17,507 nucleotides of DNA from Chloroflexota bacterium (GTDB lineage Bacteria; Chloroflexota; Anaerolineae; Anaerolineales; Villigracilaceae). The first letter of the stretch is position 1, and every line of letters begins with the position of its first letter. This document shows positions 5,882 to 13,689 of this stretch, piece after piece. Both the position numbers and the translations under genes were made by a program. The stretch is taken from contig JAPLGV010000123.1 in NCBI GenBank assembly GCA_026389975.1, positions 1 to 17,507 on the forward strand, in the 5' to 3' direction. The notes below the pieces were generated by a model. The model saw only the letters and a program-made list of their open reading frames with translations. It had not been told where the DNA came from and did not search any database.

Positions 5882-7072
5882 TTGAGACTAACTCCCACTA
5901 TCACGGCTACCGAAATGCGCGGCATTAATCGTTCTGCTGTGCTGGATATCATTCGCAGGGAAGGCCCCATCGCCCGAACGGAAATTGCGACAACCCTGCA
6001 GATCAGCCTGATGACGGTCATACGGATCGTCGATGAATTGACCGCTGAAGATTTGATTCGACCGACCGGAAAAAAAGAGTTCAGCGGGGGACGGCGGCGA
6101 CCTCTTCTTGAATTCAATGCTGAAAGCCACCTGGTTATCGGGGTGGACATGAATGAAACCGGTTTAACCGGCGCAGTGGCGGACCTGTCGGGAAATGTCC
6201 TGACCGATGCGACCCTGCCCCTGGATCCGCCCGGGGGAATCCACTACGAGCCACTTGTCACGATCATCGAAAAATTGCTGGAATTTGCCCAGTCGACTGG
6301 GAAGCATATCCGCGGCATTGGCGTGGGGGCACCTGGCATCACCTACACAGAGAATGGACAGGTGCAGTGGGCTCCCACCCTCGAATGGCGAAATTTCCCG
6401 GTAAAAGAAAAGCTGAGCGAACGCTTTCAACTTCCGGTGATCCTGGATAACGATGTTAACCTTTCTGCGTTGGGGGAGATGTGGTTCGGGGTTGCACAAA
6501 ACTACACTAACCTGGTACTCATGATCGTAGGCCACGGCATCGGTGCAGGAGTCATTATTGATGGGGCGGTTTACCGCGGTTCGCACCTGACCGCCGGGGA
6601 AATTGGATTTCTGCTGCCCGATCGTTCACATTTGGGGGTGCGGCGAGAAGGCACAGGGGCACTGGAATCGCTTGCCTCGGGGGACAGCATCGCCCTGCGC
6701 GCCCGGCAGATATTAAAGAGCAGCCTCTCACCTGAGGAACTGGCTGCGTTGACAGCTGAGGATGTCTTCAACGCTTTCCGTCGCGGCGAGGAATGGTCCC
6801 GGCCGATCGTAGCCGACACCGTGGATTACCTAGCACAAACCGTGGCTGCCTTGACCGTTTGTTATGACCCAGAAATCATCGTTCTGAGTGGTGGGATAGC
6901 TCGCTCAGCTGACTTGTTGATCGAACCGATCCTGGAGCGCATCGATGGGGTTATCCCGGTTTGCCCACAGCTTGTCGCCTCCAACCTGGGCCAGCGCGCT
7001 GCCGTCCTGGGAACGATCATTGAAACTCTGTATAACACGGCCGATTTTTACATGGTACGCAAATTGACTTAA
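5882..7072 (+). CDS. ROK-family transcriptional repressor
   Basis: A 396-residue regulator with an N-terminal winged helix-turn-helix (about 12-72, including IARTEIATTLQISLMTVIRIVDEL) and a C-terminal ROK sugar-binding domain. The ROK part shows the phosphate-loop strand (VIGVDMNETGLTGAVADLSG, 85-104), GIGVGAPG (145-152), NDVN (190-193) and GHGIGAG...GSHLTAGEIG (217-242). The conserved zinc motif (a His after EIG, then CxCGxxGCxE) is absent; the sequence reads EIGFLLPDRSHLGVRREGTGALE. Zinc-stabilised kinase activity is therefore unlikely, and it should act as a sugar-sensing repressor. The TTG at 5882 is preferred to a GTG at 5837 because AAGGA (5866-5870) precedes it and because family members begin with a short tail before MRGINRS. 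It is first in the cluster and probably controls it. Confidence 0.9.
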   Translation: MRLTPTITATEMRGINRSAVLDIIRREGPIARTEIATTLQISLMTVIRIVDELTAEDLIRPTGKKEFSGGRRRPLLEFNAESHLVIGVDMNETGLTGAVADLSGNVLTDATLPLDPPGGIHYEPLVTIIEKLLEFAQSTGKHIRGIGVGAPGITYTENGQVQWAPTLEWRNFPVKEKLSERFQLPVILDNDVNLSALGEMWFGVAQNYTNLVLMIVGHGIGAGVIIDGAVYRGSHLTAGEIGFLLPDRSHLGVRREGTGALESLASGDSIALRARQILKSSLSPEELAALTAEDVFNAFRRGEEWSRPIVADTVDYLAQTVAALTVCYDPEIIVLSGGIARSADLLIEPILERIDGVIPVCPQLVASNLGQRAAVLGTIIETLYNTADFYMVRKLT

Positions 7073-7280
7073 CAGGATTTCTACAGTACGACATCCAGAG
7101 ATCTGGCGCCTGACAAGCTTACCAGACCCGAACGGACCAAGGAGATGTGCGATCGTCTCAGTTGGGTAAAGACCACCATGGTCCTCATGGGAGTCTGGGC
7201 TCTGGGAACCGAGCTACACCGGGTCAAACCTCTTTTCCTGCCCGTCCCAAGCAAGAGGAGAAGAAAAGGAGATTAATAAC

Positions 7281-7554
7281 ATGGATGATAAACCTGCCTT
7301 ACTTGGTGGAACACCTGCCAAGCCCACACTCACTCCCGATTGGCCTTTTTACGACCTTTAGTGATAACTTTGCCAAGGTAAAAGAGTACCTGGCCGATTT
7401 CCTGCTCCCGGAGAAGATCGATCTGGTCGGGCAGCGGGTGGACCTTATCCTGCATACAATGGAAACGGCGCCTAAGTCCATGCGCTGGCGGGCACGTGCC
7501 AGGATCGGGCGGCGCATGGATTGGTACGATCTACCCGATGAAGTGAAAAGGTAG
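7281..7554 (+). pseudogene. DegT aminotransferase start fused to an unknown C-terminus
   Basis: The ATG at 7281, with an AAAGGAGAT ribosome site (7265-7273), opens a frame whose 26 codons read ALLGGTPAKPTLTPDWPFYD before a TAG at 7359-7361. That is the typical amino end of DegT/DnrJ/EryC1 sugar aminotransferases and resembles the intact homologue at 12408. After the stop another frame continues with about 60 plausible codons (DNFAKVKEYLADFLLPEK to DWYDLPDEVKR) ending at 7554, just before the cupin. No PLP-enzyme motif occurs in it and I do not recognise it. The simplest reading is an out-of-frame deletion that joined the start of an aminotransferase gene to the end of another gene. The 7073-7280 interval before it shows no convincing gene. 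Confidence 0.55.
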
Positions 7555-7563
7555 GAGGTTTTC

Positions 7564-7965
7564 TTGGTGGATGGAATAGAAATCTACGAATACCACGGAG
7601 CGGGGTACAAGCCGCTTGTCTATAGCAATGACTGGATGGTTGCTTTGCTTAATTATGAAGACAGCATGAGCTTGGAAAATGCTTGTGATATCGAGCGGCA
7701 TGTGAAAACCGATGAGGTCTTCCTTCTTCTGCAGGGGCGGGCCGCATTGTACCTGGTGGCGGCTGACCAACCGTTGCGAGTCATCGAAATGCAGCCAGGC
7801 CTGGTCTACAATGTGACCCGCGGAACCTGGCATAACCTGCTCGCGACGAAGGAGGCCGTGTTCGCCATAGTTGAGAACCGGGATACGGATAAATTCGATA
7901 CGGAGATCCGCCCACTGAACATTGAAGAGCGGCAGCGTCTCCTTGAGCAATTTCCCGGGATATGA
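7564..7965 (+). CDS. Cupin-domain protein
   Basis: A 133-residue single-domain cupin, a small beta-barrel fold often used by sugar isomerases, epimerases and dioxygenases. Motif 1 is visible as ERHVKTDEVFLLLQGRAAL (His, Glu and Gly of the metal site, about 44-62). Motif 2 is GLVYNVTRGTWHNL (about 79-92, with the second His). AGGAGG (7553-7558) serves either the TTG at 7564 (5-base spacing) or the GTG at 7567 (8-base spacing); both give nearly the same protein. It has no signal peptide. It is intact, unlike its immediate neighbours, and lies 16 bases before the dehydrogenase start. The context suggests a role on the same sugar or cyclitol substrate, but the reaction is unknown. Confidence 0.8.
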   Translation: MVDGIEIYEYHGAGYKPLVYSNDWMVALLNYEDSMSLENACDIERHVKTDEVFLLLQGRAALYLVAADQPLRVIEMQPGLVYNVTRGTWHNLLATKEAVFAIVENRDTDKFDTEIRPLNIEERQRLLEQFPGI

Positions 7966-7981
7966 AGCACAGGAGCCAGCC

Positions 7982-8912
7982 ATGAAAAGACTATGGAATT
8001 TACCAAAGGTTGATCTGATGCCTTTGGCCGAGATTAACGAAAAAAGACCGGTTGCCCTGGTGTACAGCGGACCTGCCTGGCAGGCTGTGGAAAACAGGTT
8101 GCACCTGCCAGTTGCCTGGAAAAGAGAGGTATTCGAGGCCAGTATTGAGAACTGGGATCATTTGATGGAAGGATTCCACGGAGAGGTCGTGTATTCCGTT
8201 GGGGGTGGGTTGACCGCCGATGCTGCCAAGTATTTTGCAGCCAAGATCGGCCTGCCCTTGGTTGTGATCCCGACCGCGCTCTCGGTGGATGCGTTCATCA
8301 CGGCTGCCTCAGGGATTCGCAGGAATGGCTGTGTCTATTACGTGGAGACCAAAACACCCGAAAACCTGATCCTGGACCTGGGCGTGATCGCTGCCGCCCC
8401 GGCTGCCATACGCGCGGCAGGGGTGACGGATTTGGAAGTTCGCCCACGAAAGGAGGCGGAATCCAGCCGGGATGGAGTTCATCCCTTGGGTGTATGACAA
8501 CGCGCAATCCATCCTGCGCGGCGTGACCGATTGTGCTGAAGCCGCCGGCCGCGGGGACCGTCAGGGGTTGAAGAGCCTATACGATTGCTTGGCGATGGAG
8601 GTCCAGCTCTGCAACCAGATCGGGCACGCCCGTCCGGAGGAAGGCTCCGAACATTATTTTGCCTACTGTGTCGAACAGTTCACCGGCCCGGGCTGGCCGC
8701 ATGGCGACCTGGTCGGTCCGGGCATTCTGCTCATGGCAGAGCGGCAGGGGCAGGACACACACGCTTATGAAACCGCACTTCGGTCCTGTCACATCTCGCT
8801 CGACCGGATTCCGCCCGAGGTGGTTCGTCGAACGATCACACAACTTCCAGACTATTGTAGGAAACATGCTCTCCCGTTCGGGATCGCGCATGTTCCAGAG
8901 GGGATAGTATGA
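7982..8912 (+). pseudogene. Glycerol-1-phosphate-dehydrogenase-like enzyme, frameshifted
   Basis: Two frames together encode a dehydroquinate-synthase/iron-alcohol-dehydrogenase fold enzyme close to sn-glycerol-1-phosphate dehydrogenases (AraM/EgsA type). The first (7982 to about 8432) has the NAD-binding VYSVGGGLTADAAKYFA (70-86), IPTALSVDAF (96-105) and AAGVTD (145-150), whose Asp is a metal ligand. The second resumes near 8433 as WKFAHERRRNPAGMEFIPW and carries the metal histidines in EHYFAYCVEQF and WPHGDLVGPG. Relatives have about ten residues (LSxxTxxWDW-like) between these halves, so a short deletion, not a multiple of three, has removed them. The ATG at 7982 follows AGGAGCC (7971-7977). 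The stop overlaps the next start (ATGA). It could act on a polyol or cyclitol phosphate if intact. As read here it is broken. Confidence 0.75.
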
Positions 8913-9933
8913 AATTCGCCATTGCCGGAGCCGGGTATATTGCCGCTATCCATGCCCAGGCGGTCCAGAACTGTGGGGCGCAGGTGGCTGCGGTGGTGGA
9001 AAAGTATTCCGACAAATCCGCCGCTTTCGCCAGTCAGTTCGGGATCAGCAGGCAATACACCACGGTGGAAGAACTGCTCAAGGATGGTGGAGCGGATGCG
9101 CTGGTCATCGGCACGCCCAATTTCCTGCATGCCCCGCAGACCCTGGCTGCTCTAAATGCCGGTATCCCCGTGCTGGTGGAAAAGCCGATGGCCATGAACG
9201 CCGTCGAGGCCGGAAAGATGTTGTCTGCCAGCCATAAATCTGGGACGACGCTGATGGTGGCGCACTGCTGGCGGTTCGACCAGGATGTGTTGTGGCTAAA
9301 ATCACAGTTACACCGCATCGGCCGGGTTCTCCGCACCAAGGGCTACGGAGTCCATACCCACTGGGGTCCGGCCGGCTGGTTCACGCAGAAAAAACTGGCC
9401 GGCGGTGGGGCGATGGTGGACATGGGCATCCATGCCCTGGATACCGCCCGCTTCCTCCTGGGTGACCCACAGCCGGTCTCGGTCTATGCCCGCATCGGAA
9501 CATTTTACAAGGATTTCGATGTGGATGACACCGGCGTCATCATTGTCAACTGGGACAACGGGGCGGTATCGTATATCGAGTCAGGTTGGTGGCAGCCCCA
9601 CAGCGATGGAGCCGAGGCGGCCACGCAGTTGTACGGTCAGCAGGGATTTGCCCAGTTGTTCCCAACCCTGCTCGAGCTGCCTGACCCTGGAAAGAATCAG
9701 GTCAAAACTGTGAAATCGGGTTTCAAGCAGTGAAGTCAGGCTTCAAGTTCCCGCGCAAGGAACATTGTCCGCAGAGCATGTACGATGCCCAGATGGCGCA
9801 CTTCATCGAGGCGATCACTGGGAAGGCCGTGCCCTTCCTTGGTGGGGAAGATGGTCTGGTCAATATGAAACTGGTGGATGCCGCCTACCGCAGTGCCCGA
9901 ACCGGCAAAGTGGTCAAGATCCATGCCGGTTGA
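8909..9933 (+). pseudogene. Gfo/Idh/MocA oxidoreductase with a one-base frameshift
   Basis: An NAD(P)-dependent sugar or inositol dehydrogenase. The Rossmann start is MKFAIAGAGYIAAIHAQAV. The substrate-site EKP is at 91-93, and GGGAMVDMGIHALD (165-178) holds the Asp/His pair typical of the family. The first frame stops at 9731-9733. The C-terminal 67 residues (KFPRKEHCPQSMYDAQMAHF onward) continue in another frame from 9730. The break lies between two 18-base copies that both encode VKSGFK (9710-9727 and 9730-9747) and differ only at third codon positions. Restoring one base in the intervening CAG-GTG would give a single protein of about 341 residues, the normal family length. A GTG overlapping the stop could alternatively allow coupled translation of two pieces. 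Confidence 0.85.
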
Positions 9934-10034
9934 TTTTGGGACAACCAGGGATTAATATGCCTTTGGCCGGTTGAATTAGCTTCTTCGTTTTGGCGATTAA
10001 ACACTTTACATAAACTTGTCTGAAGGAGAAATCC

Positions 10035-11172
10035 ATGAGCGAAGCTGTGACAAAATTCAAGACCTCGTTCAAGACCCGCATGCTGTACTCCCTTACCAGT
10101 CTGGGAGTGGCGACACCTGCGGAAGCCATCAACGGCATCATCGCTTTCTACATCGTGGATGTGATGAATCTGCCAGCTACCTGGTTTGCCACCTTCTGGT
10201 TCTTCTACACCATCTACAATGCCTTCAACAACCCGGTACTCGGTTATCTCTCCGACCGTACCCGCTCGCGCTGGGGACGGCGCATCCCGTATATCTTATT
10301 CGTCGGGTTGCCCTATGCGGTCTGCTTCGCCCTGCTGTTCACTGCGCCTTTTGACGGCCGCACCAACCCGGTCGGGTTGCTGCTCTACTTCGGCACCGCC
10401 ATCGTGGTCTGGGAAGGCCTCTACACCGCCATCGCCACCGGCTATTACGGGCTTTTGCCCGAAATGTTTGGCAACTATCGCGAGCGGACCGACGTGGCTG
10501 CCAAGATGAACATCTTTCAGACCATCGCCCTGGTGCTGGGGGCAGCCCTGCCACCCCTGCTGGCCAGTATGCTCGGCTGGGCTGGTATGGCGACCGTGCT
10601 GGCGGTGATCTCCGTCATCGCTATTTACGTTGGCTACCCGGCCCTGTTCGAACGCAAGGAACTGAAGACCGATACCAGCTACCCATTTTTGGCCTCACTC
10701 AAAGCCACTTTCCTCAACCGCAGCTACCTGACCGCTGCCGGTGCCCAGACCATGCGTTTCTTTGCCACTGGCTTGATGCAGACCGGCATCCACGGCCATT
10801 ATCGTTGGCATCGGGTTGGGTGGGTTGGTGCTGATCGGGGACGTGATCATGACCGAGGTGGTCGATGAGGACGAGGTCAAGACCGGTCACCAGCGGGCGG
10901 GTATGTATTTTGGGATGATCGGCTTCCTGGTCACCCTGAGCGGGTTGCTCGTCTCGACCGTCTTCGGGTTCATGATGCCCGCTTTCGGCTACGACACCCT
11001 GCTGGAAGTCCAACCGGCCTCGGTTGAACTGGGCTTCCGCCTGTTCCTGACCATTCCCACCACGCTTGGTTTTCTCCTGGCAATCTTCCTGCTCTGGCTG
11101 TACCCTTTGCATGGGCAGCGCCTGAAAGATATCAAAGCCACCCTGGAAGCCAAGAGGGGCGAAGTTGAATAG
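10035..11172 (+). pseudogene. GPH-family sugar:cation symporter with internal deletion
   Basis: A MelB-like glycoside-pentoside-hexuronide transporter of the cytoplasmic membrane. The first frame begins at the ATG at 10035 after AAGGAGA. It has the family loop GYLSDRTRSRWGRRIPYIL (70-88) and about six membrane helices up to RFFATGLMQTGI. From 10795 another frame supplies IIVGIGLGGLVLIGDVIM, the second hallmark loop EVVDEDEVKTGHQRAGMYFG, and the last helices. Intact members have roughly 450-470 residues. The pieces here total about 380, so about 80-100 residues around helices 7-9 are missing, and the join is out of frame. A working symporter is unlikely. The 100 bases before it (9934-10034) show no strong promoter. 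It is followed nine bases later by the ceramidase-like gene. Confidence 0.85.
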
Positions 11173-11181
11173 GATGATGCC

Positions 11182-12375
11182 ATGTTGATTGGATATGCAC
11201 AGACCATTATCACCCCCTCCCTGGCGCGGCCGGTCTATATGGCTGGGTTCGCTCAAAACCGCCAGGCCACTTCTATCCACGACGACCTGTACGTGCGCGC
11301 CCTGGCAATGTGCACCCGCGAGCGAACAATCGTGTTTTGCGCTCTGGACCTGATCGGATTCTTCCGGCCGGACGTGCAGGATGTCATCCAGCGGGTGCGC
11401 GGCCATTTCACCGAATTGACAAAGCCGGAGATCCTGATCGCCTCGCTCCATCCACACGACGGCCCGGACACCATGGGCTTATGGGGACCCGACGACCGGA
11501 CCAGCGGGGTCGACCCTCTTTACCTGGCCGAGTTAAAAGACAAAACCGTGGCGACGATCCTTACCGCCCTGGCCGCGGCGACCAAGGAATCGCCGGCCAT
11601 GAAGTCCGTCTGCCTGCGTGTCCCCGGGCTGGCAAAGAACGCTCGCAATCCGGAGATACTGGACGACGAGCTGACCGCGCTGCAGTTCCTGGATATTGAT
11701 GGTCGGCCATTGGTCAGCCTGTTCGACTTTGCCTGTCACCCGGAGGTGATGTGGGAGCACAACACCCAGATCAGCGCAGACTATGTCGGTTATCTGCGCC
11801 AGGCGGTGGAAGAGACAACAGGTGCCCCGTGTATCTTCTTCTCGGGCGCTTTGGGTGGGATGATGACTCCGGACGTGAAGGAACACTCCTTTGCTGAGGC
11901 TGAGACGATCGGCCAGACTCTGGCCAAAAGCGGGCTGGAGGCGTTGGAAAATGCCAGCAGTTTTCCGGTTCAGGAATTAGATGTGCAGAAGAAGGAGATC
12001 AAGGTAAAACTGACCAATATCCTGTATAAATTCGCCTTTCGCCGCAAGCTGCTGCCGGATGTACGCGACCCGCAGGGCAAGATCACCAGCGAAGTCAACC
12101 TCATCAAGATCGGCCCGGCCTGGTTTGCGACCATCCCCGGTGAATTGCTGCCCAAGCTCGGCCTGGCTCTCAAGGCAAGGATGAGAGCAGCCGGGGCGCA
12201 GGTGCCCGGGGTGATCTGTCTGGCCAATGACGAGCTGGGTTACATCCTGCCAGCCGAGGACTTCCGCTTTCCGCTCAATCCGTTCAAGCCTGGCAAACAC
12301 TACGAAGAGACCAATTCCATAAGCAAGGAAATGGGACCGGTTGTAATGGAAGCCATGCTAAATCTTTTACGATAG
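11182..12375 (+). CDS. Neutral/alkaline ceramidase-like hydrolase
   Basis: A 397-residue protein matching the N-terminal catalytic domain of neutral/alkaline non-lysosomal ceramidases, zinc amidohydrolases that cleave N-acyl bonds. Candidate zinc ligands are H90 and H92 in ASLHPHDGPD and H186 in FDFACHPEVM. Other family-like blocks are ISADYVGYL (197-205), FFSGALGGMMTPD (219-231, in place of the usual GDxSPN-like loop), IPGELLPKLG, and LANDELGYILPAEDF followed by HYEET near the end. It lacks a signal peptide and the long C-terminal domain of true ceramidases, so a cytoplasmic substrate such as an N-acyl sugar is more likely than ceramide. The ATG at 11182 follows AGGA (11171-11174). It is co-directional and closely spaced with its neighbours. 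The exact substrate is unknown. Confidence 0.82.
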   Translation: MLIGYAQTIITPSLARPVYMAGFAQNRQATSIHDDLYVRALAMCTRERTIVFCALDLIGFFRPDVQDVIQRVRGHFTELTKPEILIASLHPHDGPDTMGLWGPDDRTSGVDPLYLAELKDKTVATILTALAAATKESPAMKSVCLRVPGLAKNARNPEILDDELTALQFLDIDGRPLVSLFDFACHPEVMWEHNTQISADYVGYLRQAVEETTGAPCIFFSGALGGMMTPDVKEHSFAEAETIGQTLAKSGLEALENASSFPVQELDVQKKEIKVKLTNILYKFAFRRKLLPDVRDPQGKITSEVNLIKIGPAWFATIPGELLPKLGLALKARMRAAGAQVPGVICLANDELGYILPAEDFRFPLNPFKPGKHYEETNSISKEMGPVVMEAMLNLLR

Positions 12376-12376
12376 T

Positions 12377-12392
12377 CCCGTTTTTGTACGGG
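12377..12392 (+). other. Short hairpin between ceramidase-like and aminotransferase genes
   Basis: CCCGT (12377-12381) and ACGGG (12388-12392) with a 6-base loop begin two bases after the stop codon and end just before the ribosome site of the next gene. It is too short, and lacks a T-tract, for a terminator. It may stabilise the upstream message or tune translation of the next gene. Confidence 0.3.
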
Positions 12393-12407
12393 CATAGGAG
12401 AATCATC

Positions 12408-13682
12408 TTGTCAGAACTTGCTATCCTTGGCGGCCCTAAAACCCGCACCGAACCTTACCCCGCCTGGCCTGTCTGGGATCAGCGCGATATCGACGCTGTC
12501 ACCGAAGTGGTAAAGTCCGGCCGCTGGGGCGGCTACCCGTACCCTGGCCCGAAAACGGCTGCACTGGCCAGTAAATTCGCAGAACTGCAGGGCGGCGGAT
12601 ACGCCGTGGTAATGGCCAACGGCACGGTCACCATGGAGGTTGCCCTGCGCGCGGCTGGGATTGGCTGGGGGGATGAGGTGCTCGTCCCGGCCTGCACCTT
12701 CCAAGCCACCGCTGCTGCACCGATGAACGCTGGGGCCGTGCCGGTCATCGTGGACATTGACCCGAACAATTACTGCATGGACCCGCAGGCGGCAGCGCAA
12801 GCCATCACGCACCGCACCCGCGCCATCATTCCGGTACACCTAGCCTCGAACATGGCCGACATGGATGCCATCATGGCCCTGGCTGAAAAGCACAATTTGA
12901 TCGTCATCGAAGACTGCGCTCACGCCCACGGTGCAAAATGGAACGGGCGCGGTGCTGGCACAATCGGTGACTTTGGTTCCTTCTCCCTGCAGTCCTCAAA
13001 GAGCCTCACTTCCGGCGAGGGCGGCTTCCTGCTCTGCCGTAGTGAGGCCATGGCTCGCAAGGCGATGGCGGTGATCGACTGCGGACGCGGTCATGAAGGC
13101 GAAGGGGGCCGTGAGGCTGGACCTTCCCCGTTGATGGGCGGTAATTTTCGCCTGAGCGAGTTGCAGGCTGTCCTGGCGCTGGTGGGCATCGAACGCTTCC
13201 CTGCCCAGGCCAGGGAGCGCGAGCAGATGGCAGCCTACATGGACGAGGCTCTCTCCGAGGTTCCGGGGGTGAGAGTCCTGCCGCGTGACCCGCGTCACAC
13301 CACGCGTTCCTTCTACCAGTACATCTTTGCCATCGCCCCGGCCACTTTCGGAGTGGAGCATGATGTGTTGTGCGCGGCGCTGGAGGCGGAGGGGGTCCTC
13401 GCTGAGGTTGGATACCAGGCAATGCACCACTATTCCCTTTTCCAGCCGGGCAATTCCAGACTGGCCGTGCCGAACGCCTTCCCCGAGTGTTTTGATTTTA
13501 ACAAAATGAGTTTCCCGGAGGCCGAACGGGCCTGCGAACACGAAGCTGTCACGCTAGATGAGGCTACCTTCCGGGCCGGTCCCCGGGGCGTGGATGATGT
13601 CGTCACGGCCCTCAAGAAAATCCAGAAGAACGCCTCTGAGCTGGCCGAAGCAGCCGAGGCCTGGAAATCAAAAAACTTGTGA
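12408..13682 (+). CDS. DegT/DnrJ/EryC1/StrS aminotransferase
   Basis: A 424-residue PLP-dependent sugar or cyclitol aminotransferase. It has the typical opening (ELAILGGPKTR...YPAWP), VMANGTVTMEVAL (68-80) for phosphate binding, and IEDCAHAHGA (167-176) with the Asp that pairs with the PLP nitrogen. The PLP-binding lysine is K198 in SLQSSKSLTSGEGGF. The opening and the SxxSSKSLTSGEGG region recall the subgroup containing inosose and 3-amino-5-hydroxybenzoate-type enzymes, which is weak support for a cyclitol substrate. The start is the TTG at 12408, seven bases after AGGAG (12396-12400); an upstream TTG at 12384 has no ribosome site. It is intact and its stop lies seven bases before the PIG-L gene. 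It is a paralogue of the truncated gene at 7281. Confidence 0.93.
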   Translation: MSELAILGGPKTRTEPYPAWPVWDQRDIDAVTEVVKSGRWGGYPYPGPKTAALASKFAELQGGGYAVVMANGTVTMEVALRAAGIGWGDEVLVPACTFQATAAAPMNAGAVPVIVDIDPNNYCMDPQAAAQAITHRTRAIIPVHLASNMADMDAIMALAEKHNLIVIEDCAHAHGAKWNGRGAGTIGDFGSFSLQSSKSLTSGEGGFLLCRSEAMARKAMAVIDCGRGHEGEGGREAGPSPLMGGNFRLSELQAVLALVGIERFPAQAREREQMAAYMDEALSEVPGVRVLPRDPRHTTRSFYQYIFAIAPATFGVEHDVLCAALEAEGVLAEVGYQAMHHYSLFQPGNSRLAVPNAFPECFDFNKMSFPEAERACEHEAVTLDEATFRAGPRGVDDVVTALKKIQKNASELAEAAEAWKSKNL

Positions 13683-13689
13683 GGTGAAT

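Noticed and set aside
7073..7280. Frame continuing in register after the ROK stop, with ATG at 7145 and a hydrophobic stretch (43 residues)
   Set aside because: The ribosome site abuts the ATG without spacing, no domain is recognised, and the frame ends just before the DegT start. It is probably chance or decayed sequence.
9990..10034. Possible internal promoter before the GPH symporter (TTGGCG and a CATAAA-like box)
   Set aside because: Spacing is too short and the -10 box poor; not better than chance.
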